Source: Arthrobacter sp. EM1 | GTDB lineage: Bacteria > Actinomycetota > Actinomycetes > Actinomycetales > Micrococcaceae | DNA: 64,000 nt | Direction: 5' to 3' | Assembly (NCBI RefSeq): GCF_029964055.1 | Contig: NZ_CP124836.1 | Span: forward strand, 1,612,001 to 1,676,000 | Part shown: piece after piece, positions 33,679-41,217 of the stretch | Numbering within the stretch: position 1 is the first letter of the stretch | How the letters are laid out: each line of letters starts with the position of its first letter | Position numbers and translations under genes: made by a program | Notes under the pieces: generated by a model | What the model was told of the DNA's origin: nothing | Database searches by the model: none | What the model saw: only the letters and a program-made list of their open reading frames with translations

Positions 33679-35001
33679 ATGCTGATGTCCGGCACCACCG
33701 ATTCACGCCTGCAGCGGCGCAGCCCCAGCGGCATCACGTTGGGGCTGCGGCAGAACCTTGCGCAGTTTATGCTCCTCGTCGCAGTTAATGCCCTCGTCGG
33801 AGGAACCCTGGGCCAGGAACGCACAGTGCTCCCGCTGCTGGCCGGGCAGGTCTTCCACCTCGGCCTCTACACCAGCGCGTTGACGTACATCCTGGCCTTT
33901 GGCCTCGCCAAGGCCGCCACCAACTATTTCGCGGGCACCCTCTCGGACCGCTACGGCCGCAAACCCATTCTGATAGCCGGCTGGATAGTTGCTCTGCCGG
34001 TTCCGCTGATGCTTATTCTTGGGCCGAGCTGGGGCTGGATCGTCGCCGGCAACGTGATCCTGGGCATTAGCCAGGGCCTCACGTGGTCCACCACAGTCGT
34101 GATGAAAATGGATCTGGTGGGACCATCCGGGCGCGGGCTGGCGATGGGCCTCAACGAAGCCGCCGGCTACCTCGGCGTCGCCGGCACCGCCCTCGCCACC
34201 GGCCACATCGCCGCCACCTACGGTCTGCGGCCCGGGCCCTTCCTGCTCGGCGCCGCCTACATCGCTCTCGGCCTCGGGCTGTCGGTCTTTGCCGTGAAGG
34301 AAACCCGGGACTACGCCGGGGTCGAAGCCGCCAATCACACGGCCCACCGCAAAGCGGCCGGCGCCGAGCTGAGCAACCGCCAGATCTTCGCGTTCACCAG
34401 CTTCCAGGACAAATCCCTGTCGTCGGTAAGCCAGGCCGGCATGATCAACAATCTCAACGACGGCCTCGCCTGGGGACTCTTCCCAGTTATGTTTGCCGCC
34501 GCCGGACTGACGATCGAAAAGATCGGTCTTCTCGCTGCGGCCTATCCCGCCGTCTGGGGTGCGGCGCAACTCTTCACCGGTGCATTGTCGGACAAATACG
34601 GGCGCAAAGGGCTGATCGTCGGCGGCATGATGGTCCAGGCCGCCGCCCTGGCAGTGATCGCCGTCGGCCATGACTTCGCCACCTGGCTGACCGCCGCCGT
34701 TCTTCTCGGTCTCGGAACTGCCATGGTTTACCCGACCCTGCTTGCGGCTATCGGAGATGTCGCCCATCCCCGGTGGCGGGCCAGATCGGTCGGCGTCTAC
34801 CGGCTTTGGCGCGACGGCGGCTTCGCTGTCGGCGCACTGCTCTCCGGCATCGTCGCGGACGCCATGGGCATCCCGGCCGCCGTCGGCGTCGTTGCAGGAC
34901 TCACAGCGCTGTCCGGACTGTTTGTGGCTGTGCGTATGCGCGGCGCCGACCATCACGGCGGCCGGGTGCCCGCACCAGTCCGCGGCCCGAACGCGGCGTG
35001 A
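33679..35001 (+). CDS. MFS transporter linked to the persulfide gene
   Basis: The 440-aa product has twelve hydrophobic helices. MFS motif A (GTLSDRYGRKPIL) occurs in the first half and again in the second (GALSDKYGRKGLI). The family is common next to rhodanese and MBL genes in actinobacteria, and a sulfur-compound exporter is a reasonable guess, but the substrate cannot be read. The ATG at 33679 and a second two codons on both lie near GTGAGGC. Confidence 0.83.
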   Translation: MLMSGTTDSRLQRRSPSGITLGLRQNLAQFMLLVAVNALVGGTLGQERTVLPLLAGQVFHLGLYTSALTYILAFGLAKAATNYFAGTLSDRYGRKPILIAGWIVALPVPLMLILGPSWGWIVAGNVILGISQGLTWSTTVVMKMDLVGPSGRGLAMGLNEAAGYLGVAGTALATGHIAATYGLRPGPFLLGAAYIALGLGLSVFAVKETRDYAGVEAANHTAHRKAAGAELSNRQIFAFTSFQDKSLSSVSQAGMINNLNDGLAWGLFPVMFAAAGLTIEKIGLLAAAYPAVWGAAQLFTGALSDKYGRKGLIVGGMMVQAAALAVIAVGHDFATWLTAAVLLGLGTAMVYPTLLAAIGDVAHPRWRARSVGVYRLWRDGGFAVGALLSGIVADAMGIPAAVGVVAGLTALSGLFVAVRMRGADHHGGRVPAPVRGPNAA

Positions 35002-35083
35002 CACAATCAACACAGCGCCAGCGATGGCCTCCCGTGGACTGCTGCGGTTAGCGGGCCGTGCGGACCGGAGCGAAAGGAGCGCC

Positions 35084-36292
35084 GTGATCAGCCCGACCCA
35101 CCCTCACTGCGGAAGCAACAAAGAGTCAGCGGCCGGAACCGCCAGCAACCCGGCGTATCCTCAACTGCGTCTCAATATCGAGGCCCTTGACAACAACATC
35201 CGAGTCATGGCGGCCTGGTGCCAGGAGCGGGGAGTTGAACTTGCTCCCCACGTTAAGACAACGATGTCCGCGCCAATCATCAACCGCCAGGTGGCTGCCG
35301 GGGCCGTTGGCGTCACGGTTGCCACCCTGGATCAAGCGCAATTGGCCATCGGCTGGGGACACCAGCGCGTCCTCGTCGCCAACGAGATCGTTGATCGGCA
35401 CGGCCTCCTGCGCCTCCGTACCCTGCTGGAGGAGGATTCCGGTCGGCACATCTGCTGCTTCGTGGATTCTGCTGCCGGTGTTGCGGCGGCAGCCGAAGTC
35501 TTCGCCGGGGCCGCCGCAGGCCTTGAGGTGCTGATTGACGTCGGCACTCCCGGCGGGCGCACAGGCGTCCGGAACCTCCCGCAGGCGCTGCGCCTGGCCG
35601 AGTTGATCCATGGCACCGCGGGACTCCGGCTCGTCGGTGTTGCCGGCTACGAAGGGGTAGTACCCAACAGCCGGACCCAGTCGACGCTCGACGCCGTCGA
35701 CCGGCACTGCCGGCTGGTGCGGGACGCGTATTATGCTGCCGCGAAATACTTCGACACAGTCGCTCCCATCTACACCATGGGCGGCTCCGCCTTTCCGGAC
35801 CGCGTTGCCGCTCACCTTCCCGACGACAGCCAAGTGCCCGGCACCCGAACGATCCTGCGCTCCGGCTGCTACGTCACCCACGACCACGGGACCTACGCAA
35901 GTGTCAGTCCGGTTCCGGGGCTGGTGCCGGCACTTTCGGTCCGGGCCGTCGTAGTGTCCGTTCCCGAGGCGGGAACCGCCGTCGTCGGCGCCGGCAAACG
36001 GGACCTTCCCTACGACGCCGGAAAGCCGGTCTTCCTGGCGGCCCTGACTGCGGACGGCGGCCCACGAGACGGCGCAACAGCCCTGGTGCGGACCCTTTTT
36101 GACCATCACACCGTCCTGGCCGAAGCGGAGGGCCTTTCCGTCACGGATGTGGTCGACTTGGGGATCTCCCATCCGTGCTCTGCTTTCGATCGATGGCCAG
36201 AGTATGTGGTCACCGACGGCAACGGACAACCCACCGGGGTATGGCACACCGACTTCAACAGATCGTCCCTGGCATCGCCCCCGGGCAGCTAG
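35084..36292 (+). CDS. D-threonine aldolase / D-serine dehydratase-like PLP enzyme
   Basis: This 402-aa fold-type III PLP enzyme has an alanine-racemase-like N-terminal barrel with the Schiff-base lysine at APHVKTTM (Lys58) and a C-terminal domain with SHPCSAFDRW (His363, Cys365), the metal-binding pair of eukaryotic-type D-serine dehydratases. It probably acts on a D-beta-hydroxy amino acid; the exact substrate is open. The GTG at 35084 has AAAGGAG four bases before CGCC. Confidence 0.85.
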   Translation: MISPTHPHCGSNKESAAGTASNPAYPQLRLNIEALDNNIRVMAAWCQERGVELAPHVKTTMSAPIINRQVAAGAVGVTVATLDQAQLAIGWGHQRVLVANEIVDRHGLLRLRTLLEEDSGRHICCFVDSAAGVAAAAEVFAGAAAGLEVLIDVGTPGGRTGVRNLPQALRLAELIHGTAGLRLVGVAGYEGVVPNSRTQSTLDAVDRHCRLVRDAYYAAAKYFDTVAPIYTMGGSAFPDRVAAHLPDDSQVPGTRTILRSGCYVTHDHGTYASVSPVPGLVPALSVRAVVVSVPEAGTAVVGAGKRDLPYDAGKPVFLAALTADGGPRDGATALVRTLFDHHTVLAEAEGLSVTDVVDLGISHPCSAFDRWPEYVVTDGNGQPTGVWHTDFNRSSLASPPGS

Positions 36293-36326
36293 GGCGGTGT
36301 GCTGGCTCGCCGGCCCAGGGGCACAG

Positions 36327-37232
36327 CTAGCGGCCGAGTCCGCGGCCCAGCGCCCGGGACAGGAGGAGCCGGACGGACTGGGCTACTGACTCGCGCCGGC
36401 ACGGCCCGTTCCAGATGATGAAATTAGCGTGACGCTGCGCTCCGGGGCGGTCATTGAGCAAGGTGGCGTCCCTGATCGCCTGGAGTGTCCCGGCTGCCAA
36501 CGGAAGCGGCGCTTCGTCTGGATGCCAGGTCGAACCGAGCGGGAAGTCCCGAAACGGGCGGGCTGGCATTTCGATGTGCGCACCAAGAACAGCAGCGACC
36601 GGATGGGCCGCAGCGAAATCGCAGAGCGTACGCAGCGAATGCTGAAAGGCCGGAAAGTCCTGCACGTAGAGCCGTCCCGGGTAGACGGTGTCCCCGGTGA
36701 GCAGGATGCCGGTGTCCTCGTCATAGACGGCGATGGCGGACGGATGATGGCCGGGGACGGGGATCAGTTCAAGAATGCGTCCGCCGAGGTCAAACCGGGC
36801 CGTGCCGTGCGGCCAATCGTGGATTCCGAAAAACGCGGCGACGTGCTCGGCACTGTGTCCCACGAGCCTTGTCCGGTGCCGGCCGGTAAACTGCCCGTCT
36901 GCGGCAATGTGATCTCCATGGGCGTGGGAGTGGGCAACAACGAGTTCGTAACCGTCGTGGGGGTGTTCGTGCAGCCAGCGGTCAATAAGGGTGTCCACCG
37001 TTGCACGCAGCGGAAACCTGGTGGGGTCCGCCGTCGCGCCCGTATCAAGAAGGAAGGCGCGCTCGTCGCCGAACAGCAGGTACAGGAACGGAGCTTCGAA
37101 ATTGTCGGTGATGTTTTGCCGGAGCACTATGGTGTTCGGTGCGGCCCGGTGGACCTGGATTGGCGGTGCGGTGCGGCTGGGCCGCGATCGGGTTCCCTCG
37201 TACCAGCGCACGTCAAGATCGAGTTCGGTCAT
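36327..37232 (-). CDS. Metallo-beta-lactamase-fold hydrolase
   Basis: The 301-aa soluble protein has the dinuclear metal motif AHSHAHGDH at about residue 100, a second histidine in VPGHHPSA, and the bridging aspartate in LLTGDTVYPG. It resembles glyoxalase II-like and lactonase-like MBL proteins. The substrate is unknown. It converges with the PLP-enzyme gene, whose stop lies 34 bp away. Confidence 0.82.
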   Translation of the reverse strand: MTELDLDVRWYEGTRSRPSRTAPPIQVHRAAPNTIVLRQNITDNFEAPFLYLLFGDERAFLLDTGATADPTRFPLRATVDTLIDRWLHEHPHDGYELVVAHSHAHGDHIAADGQFTGRHRTRLVGHSAEHVAAFFGIHDWPHGTARFDLGGRILELIPVPGHHPSAIAVYDEDTGILLTGDTVYPGRLYVQDFPAFQHSLRTLCDFAAAHPVAAVLGAHIEMPARPFRDFPLGSTWHPDEAPLPLAAGTLQAIRDATLLNDRPGAQRHANFIIWNGPCRRESVAQSVRLLLSRALGRGLGR

Positions 37233-37597
37233 GGCGTTCCTCGGTGGTCATCGCTAGGTTTCATGTAGGTACATTACTGTCAGCTGGCTACCGGGCGGGG
37301 ACGCACTCCCGCTGCCGGGTAGTGTGACGAGGCCGGAACAACCAGGGGGCCGACGACGGCTGGGGCAGAGAACCCCGGTCTCAGAGGGTTCTCAAGCGTC
37401 GCCGACCCCGTCTCGCACCGGGCCTCGCGGCTCCGGCAAGCAACTGGGGCCAGCCACCTTGAGCAATGTGGGAAGGGCGCCGCCCCTACTACTATTGAAC
37501 ACCCTTCCGGTCGAATCGGGGAGACCCGCTGGTGTCCGGAAGTGTTTTGTCGGCTGGCGGTCCGAGCGCGACAGCAGGGCGGCCCGGACGGCGCCTT
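37233..37597. other. Intergenic region without recognisable gene
   Basis: This 365-bp gap has open frames on both strands, but they are rich in Arg, Pro, Ser and Gly and lack domains, good ribosome sites or a codon pattern like the neighbours. I see no convincing promoter pair, hairpin with T-tract or repeat. It probably carries the promoter of the MBL hydrolase near its left edge. Confidence 0.5.
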
Positions 37598-37783
37598 TCA
37601 CGGCGACAGCACGTCAGGGGTGGCGCCGAGCGCACACTCCTGGTCGCTGCATTGACGGGCGCGCACCCGCCAATCGGGCTGCTTGGAAGCCACGGACCGT
37701 TCATCTTTCCAAATCGGAATGACCCGTGAGCCGCATTCCGGACACGGCGGCTCCACGTGGGCACGCCTTTGCGCTTTGTTCAT
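37598..37783 (-). CDS. Small zinc-ribbon protein
   Basis: This 61-aa protein (MNKAQRRAHVEPPCPECGSR ... ARQCSDQECALG) has a CPEC knuckle and a CSDQEC pair that could bind one zinc ion. It is basic and may bind nucleic acid. GGGGGAAATC precedes the ATG at 37783. Short zinc-ribbon ORFs of this type occur in Arthrobacter-like genomes; no function is known. Confidence 0.6.
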   Translation of the reverse strand: MNKAQRRAHVEPPCPECGSRVIPIWKDERSVASKQPDWRVRARQCSDQECALGATPDVLSP

Positions 37784-37992
37784 GATTTCCCCCAAAGAAA
37801 CTTCCCCGAATCTAGCCTTAACGCCAACGAATGTACAAATCAATTGCTGTCCGTAATTCTTTGGCAACAGTCCCGCACTGGCTCGTGCCCGGGTCTTATC
37901 GGGGCTAATCTCTGGTGAGGGGGAATACCAGGGCACTCCTGTCTGTTGAACACCTATCCGACAAGCATTCCGTAGAAGAGAGAAACACCCCA

Positions 37993-38295
37993 GTGGCAAC
38001 CGATTATGATGAAGTACGCTCCGACGTCAAGGAGTCGCAGGACAGGTCCCTGGAGGCGCTGCAATCTGAGAACGCTCCGGACGCCCGCAGTGTGGTGCGT
38101 GACCTGGATGAGGCGGATTCGCTAGACGGTTCGATTGCGCCGGGCGGAGAGTTCGTCGCCGAGGAACTAGTCGTCCAGGTCATACCCCAGGCGCAGGATG
38201 AATTCACCTGCTACTCCTGCTTCCTGGTCCGGCACCGCTCCCAGATCGCGCGCGAGAAGAACGGTCACCTGTACTGCGTTGATTGCGAGGGCTAG
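37993..38295 (+). CDS. DUF4193 protein, paralogue 1
   Basis: This 100-aa actinobacterial DUF4193 protein begins at a GTG (VATDYDEVRSDV), has an acidic middle and ends in a four-cysteine zinc site (CYSCFLVRHRSQIAREK ... YCVDC). The family is widespread in actinobacteria and uncharacterised. A close paralogue is encoded at 52948-53250. The start was chosen by comparison with the paralogue and the family's usual MATDYD start. Confidence 0.82.
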   Translation: MATDYDEVRSDVKESQDRSLEALQSENAPDARSVVRDLDEADSLDGSIAPGGEFVAEELVVQVIPQAQDEFTCYSCFLVRHRSQIAREKNGHLYCVDCEG

Positions 38296-38317
38296 GCGCG
38301 GGCAGCAGTCTCTGCGC

Positions 38318-39331
38318 ATGACAGTCCTGGACTGGCTGCGGGATTCCGATCCTGCCATTCGCTGGCAAGTGCTCCGAGATCTCGACGGCGCCACAACCGG
38401 CGTTGTGACAGCTGAGCGATCGCGGGTGGCCACTGAGGGGTGGGGTGCCCGGTTGCTGGCACTGCGCGGGGCGGACGGCCAATGGGCCGGGGGAGCCTAT
38501 TTCCCGGCCGCCGCCGTTGGGACCGACGTTCCCGCCGCCGGGTGCCAGCCCTGGACCGCCACCACGTACAGCCTCCTGCAGTTGCGGGACTTCGGCGTCG
38601 ACCCGAAAAACGACCAGATCCGCCGCACCGTCGAACTCGTGCGGGAAAACTGCCGCTGGGAGGAAGGCGCCCAGCCCTATTTCACCGGTGAGGTGGAGCC
38701 CTGCATCAATGGAATGGCAGTCGGGCTCGGCGCCTACTTCGGTGAGGACGTCGAGGGCGTCGTGGCCCGGCTACTAGGGGATCAGCTCAACGACGGCGGC
38801 TGGAATTGCTGGGCGGCCGACGGTGCCGTGGTTTCGTCGGTTGCAACGACGATCAATGTCCTCGAAGGCCTGCTCGCTCACGAGCAGGCAACCGGAGGTT
38901 CAGCTGAAACCAGCGAGGCCCGGCGGCGCGGCGAGGAGTATCTGCTGGACCGGCGGTTGTTCCGACGCAAAAGCACTGGCGAAACAGCCGACCCGGCCTG
39001 GCTGAAGTTCAGCTTCCCGACGCGCTGGCACTACGACGTCCTTCGCGCCCTTGACTACTTCCGCTCCACCGGGAATCCGCCGGACCCGCGGCTAGCCGAC
39101 GCAACCGAGTTGCTTGGCTCGAAGAGGCAGCCGGACGGCACCTGGCTCCTGGAAAACACGCATCCGGGGCAGGTCCATTTCCAGCTCGAAGACGGCGACG
39201 GGCGGCCCAGTCGGTGGAACACCCTGCGGGCCTTGCGCGTCCTTAAGTGGTGCGGAGACGGAGTGCCGGCCCAGGCCCGCCTGCCGGTCTCATTCAGCGA
39301 CGATCCTATGCTGCCCCGCTCCACCTGGTAG
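38318..39331 (+). CDS. Squalene-cyclase/prenyltransferase-fold protein
   Basis: The 337-aa helical protein contains repeats of the alpha/alpha-barrel type (LLALRGADGQWAGGAYFP, LGDQLNDGGWNCWA, LLGSKRQPDGTWLLE) resembling the QW repeats of terpene cyclases and prenyltransferases. The DXDD or DXD catalytic motif of true squalene-hopene cyclases is not seen, so enzymatic function is doubtful. Members are often annotated as prenyltransferase-like in soil actinobacteria. Its 3' end overlaps the next gene by 26 bp. Confidence 0.75.
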   Translation: MTVLDWLRDSDPAIRWQVLRDLDGATTGVVTAERSRVATEGWGARLLALRGADGQWAGGAYFPAAAVGTDVPAAGCQPWTATTYSLLQLRDFGVDPKNDQIRRTVELVRENCRWEEGAQPYFTGEVEPCINGMAVGLGAYFGEDVEGVVARLLGDQLNDGGWNCWAADGAVVSSVATTINVLEGLLAHEQATGGSAETSEARRRGEEYLLDRRLFRRKSTGETADPAWLKFSFPTRWHYDVLRALDYFRSTGNPPDPRLADATELLGSKRQPDGTWLLENTHPGQVHFQLEDGDGRPSRWNTLRALRVLKWCGDGVPAQARLPVSFSDDPMLPRSTW

Positions 39332-39641
39332 CTGTTGTGATCCTGCGGATTGTCCGGGCGCGGGAATGGAATTTTTCGCTTCGTTTATGCCGTTCATGAC
39401 CCTCCGCCAGCGCCGGGCCGGAAGGCGCTGGTTCCCGGACAGGGCTTTGCGCGCTTCCCCCGGCGCACAGGTCGGTGATCAGGCCCATGCCTGCGCATTC
39501 GCGCACTTCGGCGATGCCGGCGACGGCTTTGGACTTGTCGTTGAACGCCGTCGATACTGCCACAACGGTCCCGTCCGGTGCCCGCAGGCGGAATCGGAAG
39601 TGCGACTCTGCGTCGATGAACAATTCAAAAGAGGCGGCCAT
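39306..39641 (-). CDS. YegP-like DUF1508 protein
   Basis: This 111-aa protein starts MAASFELFIDAESHFRFRLRA and matches one DUF1508 repeat (about residues 1-60: beta strands, FNDKSKAVAGIAEVRE). The remaining 50 residues are disordered and basic. YegP-type proteins have no known role. GGAAGG lies six bases before the ATG at 39641, which is why I prefer it to an earlier start. The gene ends inside the 3' end of the cyclase-like gene. Confidence 0.72.
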   Translation of the reverse strand: MAASFELFIDAESHFRFRLRAPDGTVVAVSTAFNDKSKAVAGIAEVRECAGMGLITDLCAGGSAQSPVREPAPSGPALAEGHERHKRSEKFHSRARTIRRITTATRWSGAA

Positions 39642-40033
39642 AACAATCCTTCCGGTCTGCGGTTCCTCCCCGGTCGTCCACACTGCAGAAGACTCACCGG
39701 CTCATCGCTGCGTTGATCTTCCACTGTCCTGGCCGAACAACCACTGAACAACCACTGACTCTCGTCATCTCGTGATCAACAGTCTCTTGCAGGCAACGGG
39801 ACGCCGCAAGAGATGGCATGTAAACCCTGGGTAAAAGCTGAGCCACGACAGTCCGCCGTCACGCCCATCACTCAGGTGACAGGCGTTGCCAGCGTCCACT
39901 GCTGCGCATATCCGGACCCGCGGCCCACCAGGGTCTTATTTCGACATCTGAATGCCGCGCATTGACCAGCCGTCCGTAATATTAAAGAGTATTCAGTCCG
40001 CAACTTGCCAAGTTCATTGATAAGGACTAATGG
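39642..40033. other. Intergenic region with a small tandem repeat
   Basis: This 392-bp gap holds promoters for two divergent genes. GAACAACCACT occurs twice in direct tandem (39735-39745, 39746-39756). An AT-rich stretch (TAATATTAAAGAGTATTC, about 39978-39995) lies some 40 bp before the 2OG oxygenase start and is the likely promoter region. AAGGAC lies directly before the oxygenase ATG. I see no ORF. Confidence 0.45.
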
Positions 40034-41047
40034 ATGACACTCGAATCATTGCCCGTCCTGGACTACTCCCTCTTAAGTGCAGGTCACCGGGAGGCCACGC
40101 GTTTTCGCGATGAGCTGCGCAACGCCATGCACGAGGTTGGCTTCCTCTACCTGGCCGGACACGGCATCCCGCAGGAGCTGACGGACGCCATGCTCGACGT
40201 GTCCCGGCGCTACTTCGAACTTCCCGACGAACAGAAGCTCGCCGTCGAAAATGTCCACAGTCCGCAGTTCCGCGGATACACCAGGGTCGGCGGCGAGCTA
40301 ACCGACGGCGCTGTTGACTGGCGCGAGCAGATCGACATCGGCGTCGAGCGGGCGGCTGTGAGCCCGGGACCCGGCGTCGCCGACTATTGGCGCCTTGAGG
40401 GACCCAACTTGTGGCCGGACGCCATCCCGGAAATGCGGGACATCGTCCTGGCGTGGACCGAACGGCTCAGCGCCATTTCGCTGGACCTCCTGCGAGCGCT
40501 GGCTGTGTCCCTGGGGGCGCCGCAAAACACCTTTGATGCGGCCTTCGCGGCAAGGGCATTTCCGTTGCTCAAAGTGGTGCGGTACCCGGGGGAGTCCGAC
40601 CCGGAACCCAAGCAAGGTGTGGGCTCCCACCGGGACGGCGGTGTCCTGACGTTGCTGCTTGTCGAGCCCGGCAAAGGTGGCCTGCAGGTCGAGTACCAGG
40701 GGCAATGGATCGATGCCCCGCAAGTGCCGGGCACGTTCGTCGTTAATATCGGTGAGATGCTCGAACTGGCGACAAACGGGTACCTCAAGGCCACGCTGCA
40801 CCGGGTAATCTCGCCACTGCGCGGCACGGACCGGATATCACTGCCCTTCTTCTTCAACCCCGCGCTGGACGCGACGATGCCGCAACTCGCCGTGAGCCCC
40901 GAGTTCCAGGCCAAAGCCCGCGGCCTGTCGGTGGATCCGACGAACAGCCCGATTCTGGAAACGTACGGTGACAATGCCCTGCGCTACCGGGTGCGGGCCC
41001 ACCCTAACGTGGTCGCTGCCCACCACTCTGATCTGACGAACGGCTGA
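40034..41047 (+). CDS. 2-oxoglutarate/Fe(II)-dependent dioxygenase (isopenicillin-N-synthase family)
   Basis: The 337-aa product has the DIOX_N domain (GFLYLAGHGIP) and the catalytic 2OG-FeII_Oxy domain with the iron ligands in SHRDGG (His, Asp) and LHRVISP (His), and the 2-oxoglutarate-binding Arg in RISLPFFFNP. Such enzymes hydroxylate or cyclise small molecules in the cytoplasm. The substrate is unknown and no biosynthetic cluster surrounds it. Confidence 0.9.
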   Translation: MTLESLPVLDYSLLSAGHREATRFRDELRNAMHEVGFLYLAGHGIPQELTDAMLDVSRRYFELPDEQKLAVENVHSPQFRGYTRVGGELTDGAVDWREQIDIGVERAAVSPGPGVADYWRLEGPNLWPDAIPEMRDIVLAWTERLSAISLDLLRALAVSLGAPQNTFDAAFAARAFPLLKVVRYPGESDPEPKQGVGSHRDGGVLTLLLVEPGKGGLQVEYQGQWIDAPQVPGTFVVNIGEMLELATNGYLKATLHRVISPLRGTDRISLPFFFNPALDATMPQLAVSPEFQAKARGLSVDPTNSPILETYGDNALRYRVRAHPNVVAAHHSDLTNG

Positions 41048-41217
41048 CCTGCCCGGACCTGGCCGCGGTTGGAAGCCCAAGCCCGCCTACCTCACCCGGG
41101 CAGCAACGAGCCCGCCCTGCGCCGGCTTAGGCATGCCGGACATGGTGCGCTGGCCCGCCGGGTCCAGGGGAACGTCCGGCTGCACTCCGGCCCCGGCTTT
41201 GTGGGCACAATGGGAAC

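Noticed and set aside
37324-37722. 132-codon plus-strand ORF
   Set aside because: The product is low-complexity Arg/Pro/Ser, without a ribosome site, and overlaps the better supported zinc-ribbon gene on the minus strand.
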